Assembly (NCBI GenBank): GCA_023653785.1
Contig: JAMKCH010002867.1
Coordinates: 1-64,000 of the forward strand
DNA: 64,000 bases
Source: Ophioderma brevispina
Lineage: Eukaryota > Echinodermata > Ophiuroidea > Amphilepidida > Ophiodermatidae
Direction of reading: 5' to 3'
Shown here: positions 12,523 through 23,228 of the stretch, piece after piece
Position numbering within the stretch: the stretch's first letter is position 1
How the letters are laid out: every line of letters begins with the position of its first letter
The notes under the pieces: generated by a model
Databases searched by the model: none
Told to the model about the DNA's origin: nothing
The model's input: only the letters and a program-made list of their open reading frames with translations
Made by a program: the position numbers and the translations under genes

Positions 12523-14777
12523 CAAGGCTAAAAATTTAATCCACAGGTGTGCACAAAACCCTTTGAATCAATAAGTTAATTTGTAATGATTCATGAGGAA
12601 ACCACATCAAGTCTGCAGACTTCTAAAGAGTTTGTTTATGTAAGCTGACTTGAAATGTCAGGGGTGGAAAAATAAGCGCATATTTCCTCAAGCTATGGAT
12701 GCGTAATGTCACGTAGACATAAAATGTACAATTTCTTCAGGCCATCCCTTTTTGATGAAATCAGCTCTCAGATTTCCAACATTCAAGGATGATCCCATCT
12801 TAAAGGATGAGCTTACAGTATTATATTTTTGAAGGTTAAAATTGATTATTTTTTTTTATTATCCGGATAATGCTTGTTAATACCCTCAAACAGAGATTAC
12901 GATTGCTTTAAACAATCACATACTTAGTTGATATTGATTATATTTATTTTTCTGCTATTATGCTATCTAGAGATGCTATATTTATTGTATGGAAAATGTC
13001 GCGACTTGACATTTTGAGGTATTTATGGGACGGAGGAGCTACAGCTGGAAAAAAAAATGATGAAAAACAAGTTAAGACGTATGTTTTCTTCATAAACTTT
13101 CTGCTCTGTTTCATTGTAATTGTAAATGGGTTAGGTCAAGATTTTGATTGAAACCAAATTAAAAAGGAATGGATATGATTTTGTCACTTAAGGTGGATGC
13201 CGCATGATAGCAAATTCTCCCTGGATTTTCTTAAAATTTGATACAAATGGGATTGTCATGGGGTGCTGATTCAAAATCTGTAAAAAAAATAGGGGGTCAC
13301 TGACTTCGTTTTCGAGATATTAACGTTATGAAAAAACACTTTTTCGCCAAAATTAGTACACAGTTCTATGGGAAATATGATCAAATGAAGCTAAATCGGA
13401 TCACGGCAAGAAAACGCCTCCGGAATTTTTCTCATTGTTATTATGTCAGGGGCCCAACCACATACGTCAACGAAATGAAATAAAAATGGGGGGTCACGGA
13501 CTTACTTTTTTCGTTATTCCACGAAATGTGGCCAAAAAAGTACAAAGTTGTATTTTGGTTTGGCACTATTTCTGGCAAACGCTACTTTTACTTAACCTTC
13601 ACGCATCACCGAGAGATGCGCTAGCGTATCGGTTGCGAAGAGGAGCGTATCCATGATGGAAAGACACAAGGTTTATTGCCTATCCTCCGCATTTCAACTT
13701 TTTGGCTCTATTAGTTTTTTTTATCTTTCAAACCGTATGATTTGCTCTGGCTTTGGCTATATAAGTGCAAGTTCGAAGAGGTACACAGTAAAAACTAACG
13801 TTTATACTTTAGAAATGTTTCAATGCGTTACTTTCATATAGCCTTCCCGTTATTTTCTTTATTTAATTTTATATGCTACCCAAAAACGTTGCAACGTGTT
13901 TAAACACAGTAAATGTATATTTTTTTTTGCTTGGGTTTGTCGTTAGTGTTTTATATTTTTACTTTTTGATTTTTCTTAATGTTTACATTACTAACATAAT
14001 ATAGTATAGAACTTTATTTCATTAGAGGCAGCCTGTAATCCAAGCAGTTTAATATACAGTTGTCTAAGAAAGTGGCTAACAGTGTGAAGCTAAAAAAGTT
14101 CATTTTAACACTGTTCATTTTTACACAGTCAAACATGCTGTACATGACTGTGTTGCATACTGGTGTGGATGGGTACGTATATGTGTATGGATAGTATAAT
14201 AATATACCTTGGCGGGACATTTTTTTCCTTCAGCTCTTCAACTGCTAAATGGGACAGAATTAGCATGTGGAAGTTACCCAATTTTATATTTATTTGGAAA
14301 ACATTCAGGGCAAAGTTGGTAACGATCCATAAAAATCGGGATGAAAATGTAAATGCTTTTCCCTCCCTTTAAGCTGCTTGAAATTTTGATCATCATAAAG
14401 ACATCACACAAGTGGTATCCTTCTGAAAATCATAACGTAACTAGAATTTTCACGGTTCTCGGCTTTCGCGGTTTGCGGCGGGGGTACCAAGGTTAGGGTT
14501 GTTTGGTTCCGTGCGGAACCTTATCAGATGTAACCTGTAGCATTAGTAAACTTTGTCACCACCTTATAGGGTCCCTGTCTGACTACCGACACAGGGCCCC
14601 TTTGCAACTATACCAGGCCCCCTCCCCCTTTACTAGCTTCCCCCAAAGTCCCATGGTCATTTCTTCATTTTGAACTATCCAATTAGACCCCCTTCACAAC
14701 TGTCTAGAAGCCCTTCCCAGCTGCTACAGAGCAGCCTTTCCAACTAACACCAGATTCCCCTTCCTCATCTCCAAAGG
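12523..14777. other. Non-coding stretch, weak internal repeats
   Basis: The AAGGTGGATGCCGCATGAT word recurs at 13191-13212. A GGGGGTCAC-GACTT block appears twice (near 13293 and 13490), suggesting a decayed internal duplication. The ORFs are short (up to 73 codons) and unremarkable. Pyrimidine-rich sequence fills 14570-14770. Confidence 0.45.
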
Positions 14778-15071
14778 TTGCCCCTACAAAAAACTCGATC
14801 TTGGTGTGTTAATGTTTCAATTTTGTTTCACACCAACTTCCAAATGTACATGTCTTTTTTAATTACTTTAATTATAGAAACAGTCGTAACACGAGAAGCA
14901 CAGATGAGTTTTACGTTAGACATTGTAAAACAAGTTTTTTTGTCAAAAGGGATAAGAACAATGGGCCCACAATACTGGAATGAATTATCACCGAACATTA
15001 AGTGTTCTAAAAACATGTATGCGTTTAAAAAACAGCTTAAGCATCATCATTTGCTGATGGCGTATACCTAG
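14778..15071 (+). pseudogene. LINE reverse transcriptase, C-terminal fragment (CR1/L2-like)
   Basis: The 97-residue frame ends with the pattern found at the C-terminus of many CR1/L2-type non-LTR retrotransposon polymerases: a TR.A block, then GIRTMGPQYWNELSP (about residues 58-72), then an IK...FKKQLKHH tail. The conserved core is a G-P-x-x-W-N-x-L motif followed by FKKxLK. No reverse transcriptase or endonuclease domain lies upstream, so this is a 5'-truncated insertion, as is usual for LINEs. The methionine start is arbitrary because the true ORF would begin kilobases upstream. The clade is inferred and could equally be a Daphne/Crack-type relative. Confidence 0.75.
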
Positions 15072-15345
15072 ATCTAACTTTATTTTTGTGGCAGTGTTTT
15101 GCTTTTTTTCATTAACTGGGTCATAATAAGCTACCTAAACATTTAGTTGCAACATTTGTGTAGTTTTTATTTTTGTAATTATTTATATTACTTTTATGAA
15201 CGGGGGTGCCCTCGTCTGGCCAACTTAGGCGTTTTGGTCACCTCCGCTATGTAATTGTATTATTTTTTTCTTACTTCCTTTGTATTGTACTCATTATAAA
15301 TGTCGATGATATGGAAATAAAGAAGAAATTTATCAATTTATCTTT
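15072..15345 (+). mobile_element. LINE 3' UTR and tail
   Basis: Directly after the polymerase stop comes a non-coding tail with a GGGGGTGCCC...GCCAACTTAGGC...GGTCACCTCC block. It ends in ATGGAAATAAAGAAGAAA, an AATAAA-containing A-rich terminus typical of CR1/L2-like elements. Together with the coding fragment it marks one insertion in the plus orientation of about 570 bp. Confidence 0.65.
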
Positions 15346-15715
15346 ATTTTTTATTATTTTTAAATATTTTTATTTTTATTGGTTCATTGTTATTGATGTA
15401 TTTTCATTTAGTTGCATTTCTTTTTTACATTTTGTTATTAATTCTTGTTTTTATTTAATTTGCTTATATTATTTTGTGTTTTAATTAATTTTAATTTAAT
15501 ATTGTTTTTCTTTTAAATTCTTATTTGTTATTTGTCTTTTTTATTTGTCTTTTAGCGTTTTTTTTTTCACTCATTGTTCAATTGTTAATTCTTTTGAATT
15601 TTGTATTTTATATATATTTAAATTTATTTTCTTTTGTTTCTATTGTAATTTTGTTTATTAATTTTTTTTTTTTTTCATTTTGGCCTACTTATTCCCAACT
15701 TCGAGATTCACTTTA
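15346..15715 (+). repeat. T-rich low-complexity tract
   Basis: About 370 bp of T/A-rich sequence built from TTTTATTTT words. Open frames here give hydrophobic Phe/Leu/Ile-rich peptides that mimic membrane proteins. They arise from composition and are not called as genes. Confidence 0.8.
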
Positions 15716-16673
15716 AGCTGTGTAGGTTTTAAAAACAGAAGAAAACAGGGGGAAAAGCAAATTAACGGCAACATCTTTCCTCAACCAAGAACAAACTAAT
15801 AATAACTATATGGAACAGCATGTCATGTTTAAGATATCAAATTTGGCTGCTTTTTTTCCCATTTCAACATTTTTTGAATATACTACTCTGGGGGTCCACA
15901 ACAAAGCCAAATGATTTAAATTTTAATTTTATTAGTTAGACAAGTAAATTGGCAATTAGATAGGACAATAAATAGTAGCCTATAAGGTTTATTCCTCTTT
16001 ATCGATCGGCATTAAGCGTGCTCCAACACCATGCTTACGGTACACAAAGAGCATTAGTTGTCGGCTGCTACCCATGCACCGCTTGAACGCCCGTACAAGT
16101 TTCAGTTAGGCCTGGAGAATATCTGACATAAGTCAACTATTCTGCCACAATTTTACACTTCTGCATTTATATTTGAAAAAGAAAGAAGAAAATGTATGAC
16201 GGAAGCTGTAGTGGTATGTCGGAACAATCATTCCTTTTCAGGAAAAAATAAGTTGAGATTTACAAGCAAAAATACCTGCTAGTTATTAGGCCTATGCGTC
16301 AACTTGGAGTTCCTTCTCCCTGTTAGCAAGTATGAAAAGTTTGTCTCCGTACTCTGGAAATTGGCGTGAATTTTTTTTATCAAGGTTTATTTTCATCTCA
16401 ACTCGGGGCCTGTAGGCCAATTGCTAGAAGACTTCAACAAACTTATATTACTAGACAGAGAACCATTCAACTTGGAAGGCAGCAGCTTAATCAGCGCCAT
16501 ATTGCACATTCAAACCCCTACACGAAACACACACCGGATTGGAAGTTGCCAACTTTCATGGTTCATATTGCCCCTTTCAAATGAACCATGGAGAAAGTGG
16601 CATTCAGGTTTTTTTAATCAATATATCTGTTATACAAATCAAATCCCAAATGGAGTTCCCGAATAAATCCAGC
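15716..16673. other. Non-coding stretch with overlapping short ORFs
   Basis: Two overlapping plus-strand ORFs (16366-16584 and 16421-16666) sit in different frames of the same sequence. Neither resembles a known protein. No repeat ends were seen. Confidence 0.4.
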
Positions 16674-16750
16674 AAGTAGTCCCACTGAGATTCGATCCTA
16701 GGACCCTTTGCTCCTAGCAAGCTTGCTAACCACTAGAACATGCTACTTCC
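16674..16750 (-). ncRNA. tRNA-like SINE head or tRNA relic
   Basis: On the minus strand a tRNA-like unit has an A-box-like CTAGTGGTTAGCAAG and, downstream, GATCGAATC, which fits the B-box consensus GWTCRANNC. The spacing is that of a Pol III type 2 promoter. The acceptor stem does not pair cleanly, so a tRNA-derived SINE or decayed tRNA is likelier than a working tRNA. Confidence 0.5.
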
Positions 16751-18160
16751 TATCCTCATGTAAATTAACAAATGTCGGAAATAATTATTTTTAAGTACAC
16801 ACGCCTTTGAGCTCGCTTTGGTCAACACAGCTGATAAATTTAAAATAGCCCCACTACAAAATAAATACGGATGAAATTCCGCGTTGGAATTGAAACCCGG
16901 CGCCCGTTCCAAACAGTGCAAGTGGAGGTGTGCCGTGGGTCTAGTTGCAGGCCTGGCCGAAACGAGCCCCTGAAACACACTATGCATCACCGGTTTGTGG
17001 CCATACGATGGACGCGACACGCCCGTGCAGGGAACTTTTACGACGGCACCCTCCCCCACCAACTTATGCAAGTATTTCATCTTCCATTAAATATGAAAAG
17101 AAAATGAATGTTAACTGAAAATACGCCGTTTTCCCCCGTCATGCTTGTTTTTGCTTATTAATATACAAATTCCTGGGGGATCATTCAAAGCCCAATTCCA
17201 AGTATTAGCCTATACCGCTTGACAAAGAGATCCGCAAAATGAACGTTCCGATCTGAGCTTAAGATCAGGTTTTGACAACATTAAGCTTAGCTGTATTCTT
17301 CATCGTCATCATCAGGAGTCAGACATTTAATTTTAATAAAATTAATCTAAGATTCCATCCTGTGATGTAACTTACTTTTTTAAACAAGACGAAAAGAAAG
17401 CACTCTCGCTAGAATCTGGCTCATTACCAGTCTCGCAGTCGTCAGTTATAATTAAAATTAGTGATAAAGTGCGGATGACTGAGTGCGGTTGTTCGGCATA
17501 TTAATTTTCACTAGGGAAAAATATTATTAAATATATTCGATGTTTATGAGCTTTATAATAATTCCAAAATACCAGGGAAGGTGGAATACGAACTTGAGTC
17601 ACTTCAAAACAAACATTTGCCAATGCTTTGCCCGCTGTATTCATGTATGTGCCGTAAACAGTACCGTAAGCATGGTTGAAGATTCGCCGATCGATATACG
17701 AAATGACGTCACAGGAATAACCTCTATAGCAGGAAGCCCCTTGGAGCACTTCAAGTGGCGTTGCCCCTCCTAAGTTGGTAAGGACATTAAAAGGATTATG
17801 ATGATGCATACCACAGAATATTGATCTAACAATGCCAGTTGAAACCATCTTGCAAAAAAAGGTAGCATTCGGGTCAGATAGAAAAAACAACAGGCGAAAA
17901 TGTATTTACGTGATGCGTAAAATATGTCCCCGCCGAATATCGCGATCAATAAATGGAAACTAAACTGCACCAGTCCACCCTTAATTTTGGCCATCACACG
18001 CTCTCGCCAAAAATAATGGTACTCAAGAAAATGACTCAAGAAATCATGAAAGTGCAGCATGCAAAATCCCTGAAAATTCATAAAATTCGTAAAAATATGA
18101 TAATTTACTCAATGTGGACAACACTATTTTTTTAAAAATCATGTGATCACAATTTAAATT
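16751..18160. other. Non-coding stretch, nothing firm
   Basis: A minus-strand 129-codon ORF (17501-17890) and a 115-codon ORF (16733-17080) are the longest frames. Neither shows a recognisable domain, and both overlap frames on the other strand. A B-box-like GGGTTTCAATTCC lies on the minus strand near 16890-16905 without a clear A box. Confidence 0.4.
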
Positions 18161-18287
18161 TGGGGACCCTTACGGGGTCTGGAAGCGGCGAAACATTGAA
18201 TTTTATGTATTTTCACATTTTCCAAGAAAATGTAAACAGGCTGGCAACCAAAAGAAGGCCCCACATGTAAAAACTAGAACTAAAAAA

Positions 18288-18545
18288 AAAATTCACCCAA
18301 ATCTAATCAGGTCGAGAACTTCTCAGCCCCATTCCTTCCACAAGTTACATCATTATAACGTTACAGAAATCCAGAAGAAAACTTGTATACAGGCCTTGCG
18401 GGAAAAATTTCATAAAATTATGCTAAATTAAAGACTAATTAGCATATTTACACCCAAAATCTAATCAGGTTGAGAACTCATCACTCCGCTTCTTTCCACC
18501 AAGTTAACATCATCGTAGCCCTTAAAGAAATCAAGATTAAATTGT
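18288..18545 (+). repeat. Tandem CTAATCAGGT units
   Basis: Two units begin CACCCAAATCTAATCAGGT (near 18294) and CACCCAAAATCTAATCAGGT (near 18451). Each continues into GAGAACT..TCA and CCACAAGTTA/CCAAGTTA-CATCAT. The period is about 158 bp. Related diverged units occur at 4216-4440. Confidence 0.65.
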
Positions 18546-18753
18546 ACACCAATGTTGCATTTTCTGTGCAATATTGACATTTGCCCTGACCTTTTTTCCC
18601 CCCTACCCCTGACAGACCCAGGGGAGGACCCCTGGGGGGAAGGAATTACATGGTGAGTAGGGGGGTATCCCCTCCTACAATATACCAAAGTTTGGCTACT
18701 CTAGACAGCCAGGAAAAAAAGATATGCCCAAAGTTCCGGTTAACATTTTGATC

Positions 18754-18828
18754 ACGGACATACGGACATACGGACATTACAGACATACGGACATACGGAC
18801 GGACATACGGACGGACATACGGACGGAG
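18754..18828 (+). repeat. GGACATAC short tandem array
   Basis: Tandem units of 8 bp (GGACATAC) change to 12-bp units (GGACGGACATAC) towards the right end. The array ends directly before the strong hairpin at 18840-18870. Confidence 0.9.
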
Positions 18829-18839
18829 CCCATTTTATA

Positions 18840-18870
18840 GTCCCCGTCACGAACTTCGTTCGGCGGGGAC
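18840..18870. repeat. Perfect-stem hairpin GTCCCCG/CGGGGAC
   Basis: The outer stem GTCCCCG pairs with CGGGGAC and an inner stem CGAAC-TTC-GTTCG pairs within. It lies at the right end of the composite repeat and may be its terminal structure. A hairpin terminus could reflect the replication mechanism, but that is inference. Confidence 0.6.
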
Positions 18871-18885
18871 AACCAAACAACCTAT

Positions 18886-19538
18886 ATCCTTTTTCAGTAA
18901 CACATCTAAATGTTCCCTCTTATAAATCATCCTCAGATGCCTTCAACTTCCAATTTTTTTTATTTAATTAATTCAATTCACCAACTATCTCCAACTCTCT
19001 CCAAGCACTCTCATATTTACCTTTCCTCAATATGATACCCCCCATTTAGGACCATGGAATATTCCCACATTGGCAAGTCCCTAGATGTGCTTCATTTCTT
19101 GAAACCACACTTGCCTCACAAATCGTTCAAAATTCCATCCACCTTTTTCACTTCACAAAAAACAAACAAGCCTTTTCGGCCCTTGAGAAGACTTCAACAA
19201 CATACATTCCAATTATAGCTCTAAACACCACTACCACTCCCTCTGTCCAAAACGTTGACAAAGTTCAATTTTTTCTCACAATGCAAAAGTCAGTACCTAC
19301 CCCTACCCCCAATACATGCACACTTACTGTCTTCTGTCGCACATTTTTGGATTTTCAAAATAGACCAATTTGTTTTAATATACAACATATCGTCTGAATA
19401 ACAACCCCACTGTATCTGGTCTAGGAGGACCAATCACTAATAGCCTCGACCCCAGGACCCCATACTTTACCAGAAGTGCCCAAAATTTGTGTCCAGAGAA
19501 AGCTCCTTTTTTTCATTTACCCTTTGAAAATTTTGGGC
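18886..19538. other. Pyrimidine-rich non-coding stretch
   Basis: CT-rich sequence without recognised genes or repeat ends. It runs up to the TTAA flank of the next element. Confidence 0.5.
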
Positions 19539-19542
19539 TTAA

Positions 19543-19903
19543 AGACACTATCAGTGTTTATCCACAAGAGTCAAAATCTATTTACAGGAAATAGCTTTAA
19601 AAGTGAAGGAGAAGTCTGTACAATTCTCATAAGGTACTTTTTCCAATTGATGAATTCACAGAAAAAGAAGAAAACGGCAAGTGTTCAAAGTTAGGAATCT
19701 CCATTCATTCGGTTGTAGTAAGTGTCCGAACGGACATTAATGACTGAAACCTCTGACTTGTCCTTATTAGGTTTCTTTCTTCTGGTCTTGGTCCTTTGCA
19801 GGGTATTTAGCAGAAGACCTGTACTGAATTACCAACATGCAACAATCTGATTTGTGATGATTTTTTTTTGATTTTCGGATTTAGCAGAATCACGGAAGTG
19901 CCT
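19543..19903 (+). mobile_element. TTAA-target MITE, family TM1, copy 1
   Basis: The element is 361 bp, starts AGACACTATCAGTG, ends CGGAAGTGCCT and is flanked by TTAA on both sides (19539-19542 and 19904-19907). The terminal inverted repeat consensus is AGGCACTATCAGTGAT. The interior shares AAGTCTGTA.AATTCTC, GTAGTAAGTGTCCG and GTCCTTATTAGG with the copies at 28995, 49345 and 60254. TTAA target duplication is seen in piggyBac and Kolobok DNA transposons; which one cannot be decided without the transposase. The ORF at 19476-19694 crosses the element edge and is spurious. Confidence 0.85.
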
Positions 19904-19907
19904 TTAA

Positions 19908-21682
19908 GATGTATGTTTTAGGAAAATTTTGCAATAAAATACAACAGAAATTCATCAATATTTTTGGCAACATTGATAGAAAAACATCACAAAGAGTTCA
20001 CATGCAGTAAATCATAAAGCATGTTCAATACTCTATTCCCATTTATTTTTTTTTTTTTTTTTTTTTTTGATTTTTAAACAGTTGCAAATGGATGGCTCAC
20101 TTTTTAATTCTCCACCCTCTCAGCGAAAAACGCCAAATATCAATCCAGTCTGGTGCGCACTTAAGTTGGTGGCTCACTTCAGTTATTATTTTTTCAGGGT
20201 ATCTGCCGATGATGGCAGCCAAGCCTCATTCAACGTGGCAAAACCCAAAAAAGAGTAATATACCCACTGTAAGCCAATTTTTACGATTTGAGGTGTGCTG
20301 GCCACAGGTGGTCCCGTGACTTTGTTAAGCACACTTATTACTGATGGCAGCCCCCTAGGGGGGGGGGGGTGGGTTGGGGAGGGATTAACCTGTACAACGA
20401 GCCCAGGTAACCACCCCTAGTTACAAGGGTTCCGGCGGCGACCCTATATGACAACCAGAAACGATGAAATGGTACTCTATCCTATCCTGAGACCATATCT
20501 GTTCAAATGGGATACCCTATCCGAGACTAGACCTATTCATAGACACGCTATCCATGACTGTCCTGGGGCCAAGCAAAATTACCATGTTTTATTAACCTAC
20601 CAACCTTGGGTTTTTACAACACCATTAGAGATAGTTTATGGACTTTTTATCTGTTTTTGAGCATGATATCAACAAAAAAATCATATCAGCTAACAGATTC
20701 CTGCTGATTTTATCTGAAACTGAAAAGTACAATTGAACCCTATGTGAGCTGACAGAGGCATTGGTTGAATTTGATACCCTATATTGCTAGTCTCAAGACC
20801 TGCCCAGGTCTCGTGTTTTTTTTGTAACGTGGATGGTTCCCAACCAGAATACCCACTTTACTACTCCCCGGGGACAGCCAAGACTCATTCATGTGGTAAA
20901 CCCCAAATACAGTGGAGTTGACTCTCAAAATCCAACATCAAATCTGACATCAACTTAAGATATCTGCTGCAACTGTCCGACTTAAGAAACCCAACATCCT
21001 CGGCTATGGTGCATGATGCAAAGTTTGGTGGCTCACTTGTGAATTTTTTTGCAGGGCAGGCGGTAATGCAAGAATCACAAATTTTGATGTGTCCGTCTCT
21101 AAAATTAAATGTTACCCCATAAATCTTTTCTTTTCTAAAATGTTCAATGTTTAGTTTGAGTTAGTGAGTGAGTAAGTATTAAAATTTAACGACACTCAAC
21201 ACATTGTGTTATAAGCTCGTGTCAGTACGTTTATATCATTATATTACGTTTAAAAACATCAACCTTAAAACATACATCACAATAAATACCCATCACAACC
21301 TTTTTTTTAAAAGTGAAAAATTATTATACAAATCGCCATCCTTCAGGAATTATAACCTGAAGAGCCTAATATCCTGAAATAATGTTTTTCAAGCTGGGAC
21401 ACCTATAATATTCTACGAATAAGCGCACTACATCCACGCACCTCCAGTAATACATGTTTCATTCACAGAAAGAGCACAGATCACCAAGGAATACACTGAA
21501 TAAGTTTGAGAGTCCCCCATTAATTTTTGCACTTTAATCATCAAAGTATGTGGAATTACAGCAATGTTAACACCTTTTTCACAACAACACACAGACATCA
21601 ACAACCACAGACATCAACAACTACAGTGCAGGCGACACACACAAAACTGGTAAAGGGGGACAAGGACAATAGATTTGAGTAC
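19908..21682. other. Non-coding stretch with decayed duplication
   Basis: A poly-T run lies at 20047-20070. The words TGGTGGCTCACTT..G and GGCAGCCAAG/ACAGCCAAG.CTCATTCA recur between 20160-20230 and 20870-21045, which suggests related decayed repeats. No gene was recognised. Confidence 0.4.
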
Positions 21683-21686
21683 TTAA

Positions 21687-22033
21687 AGGTCCATGGCCCA
21701 TCGCTAAGTCTCCTGTCCCCCAGAAGCCCCAATTTTAACCGAGTGGTCAACATTTTGGTATCAAAGAAAGCTACTAGTTTTCTAACAATTTACGCCTGTG
21801 AAATCTTAGAGCCCTAAGGATGTTTGGTTTGGAAGTTATGAGCTAAAATGTGCCTCATTTTTGGTCGACCAATAATTAATTTTACACGAACTCTATGGGG
21901 CTTACAAACTCACGTTATGTAGCTATCGCATCAAAACGGATTGAAATATCGCCGCGAAACTTTCAGATGGAGTTTTGGCAGGAAAGCAATCTAATAAGAT
22001 GAAACTTCATATCCTTAATCGGGCCATCCTCCT
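21687..22033. mobile_element. TTAA-target TIR element, 347 bp
   Basis: It starts AGGTCCATGGCCCATCG after TTAA (21683-21686). It ends CGGGCCATCCTCCT before TTAA (22034-22037). The ends are imperfect inverted repeats beginning AGG, as in family TM1 and in the element at 51225. The AGGTCCATGG start is shared with the 51225 element, so the two may be distant relatives. The 96-codon ORF at 21527-21817 crosses the left edge and is not a gene. Confidence 0.65.
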
Positions 22034-22700
22034 TTAAAGTGACAGGAAGATTTTTTTGAGATACACATTCAATTGCACTGATGAGGTTGAAGACTCATCT
22101 ACCGAGAATTTTTCGAAGTGTATCGGAACAAACAATTATAATCATCGAAAGAAAACGCAAACCTTGTTTTAAACATACCTTCTATATCCTAATCGTCCCT
22201 ATAGGAACACCATGCTTTGAATTTCGGTCTTGCACGACAGAAAGGACTAAAGCAGCATCTTATTACTCAAAGATACCCCCCGAGCGTATTCAGCGTAATT
22301 CACTTCAGGGGGGAGGTGTTGATCTAACATTGGTAAGCATTCCAATTGCAAAAAAACTGGGTTTTAAAAAAATTGAGGGCACTTCTCTCGTAAATGTCCT
22401 CATGTTCTCTTTAAGTGACAGGAAGAGAGAATTTTTTGAGGATACCACTTTTCTCTCAAATTTGGACTTGATCAGTTGTAGACCACCTAACCAAAACGTT
22501 GTGGAAGGTTTATCTTGGTCGTACACAACAGAAAATACTAAATCTCCTCATCTTCTTACATAAGATGACATATTTCAGCCTTATTCACTGTCAGGTGTGA
22601 TGAAAACATTGTAAGCATCCAAATGTACAAAAAACCTGGGTTAAAAAATTGGGGCACTCTCCTTGACATGATAGCGCAGCGGCCGAGCCTTGAAAAGTTC
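22034..22700 (+). repeat. Imperfect direct repeat module, includes a 160-codon ORF
   Basis: The block CATTGGTAAGCATTCCAA...AAACTGGGTTTTAAAAAA-TTG.GGGCACT (22328-22388) recurs at about 22606-22665. A GTGACAGGAAGA...TTTTTTGAG.ATAC block (22038) recurs at 22417. The longest ORF in the window (22081-22563, 160 codons) lies inside this decayed tandem repeat. It spans both copies, has no recognisable domain, and is best read as chance. Confidence 0.5.
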
Positions 22701-22776
22701 TCTAGTTTTCGAGTTACCCTCCCCACCGTACAACAAAACACAACCACCTTATTTGAAGGATAATATATAACCTTAA

Positions 22777-23224
22777 GACAATGATGGTTGTGGTTGAAAT
22801 ATTTGGTGGCAGGGATGATTTCTATGCCGAAAAATGAAATTTGGCTGCAAGTTATGCGAAATTATTATTATTTTTTATTGTTTAAGGTAAATATTACAAT
22901 CTTATTTTATGGTATCCTTTTTGGTCTATTGAATATCGGTTTTTATACGTTGCATAAAGTTCGGGTAATACCGTATTGGTGGAAACGTGTAAAAGGATTC
23001 TTTTATTAGAAAAAGTGATTTGGGCTAAAATTTCAGACCCTTTATATATTATATAAAAACAGAAATCTATATATAAATTCAAGCGTTATATTTGCATGAT
23101 GATTAAAATTTATTTTGCAAAAAATTAATAAATCTTGATATTCTTAAGTTTTTAGCTCAAACGTTATTTTGTGACCCAAAAACACCCCTGCCACCAAGAG
23201 TTCTTTGACCACAACCATCATTTT
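22777..23224. mobile_element. Inverted-repeat element with TTAA flanks, 448 bp
   Basis: The left end ACAATGATGGTTGTGG is matched by CCACAACCATCATT at the right end. The pairing continues inward through TTGGTGGCAGGG.TG for about 75 bp with gaps. TTAA lies immediately outside at 22773-22776 and 23225-23228. No coding capacity; the short ORFs inside are not conserved. Confidence 0.6.
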
Positions 23225-23228
23225 TTAA

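Larger units (their letters stand above)
18161..18885. repeat. Composite dispersed repeat with terminal array and hairpin
   Basis: The region has three parts: a GGGGACCCTTACGGGGTC start, two TCTAATCAGGT units (18288-18545), then a GGACATAC array and a GTCCCCG...CGGGGAC hairpin. This architecture looks like a known style of short interspersed or MITE-like repeat with a variable simple-repeat tail. The exact ends are uncertain. The word GGTTGTTTGGTT occurs just outside in reverse (near 18871) and in forward orientation near 14507. Confidence 0.5.

Noticed and set aside
12310..12525. Cys/Val-rich ORF
   Set aside because: It reads through a CA/CG microsatellite.
15206..15716. Hydrophobic ORFs resembling membrane proteins
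   Set aside because: They are translations of a T-rich low-complexity tract following a LINE tail. Codon content is only composition.
17501..17890. 129-codon minus-strand ORF
   Set aside because: No recognisable domain, no start context, and it overlaps a 77-codon ORF on the plus strand and a further minus-strand frame.
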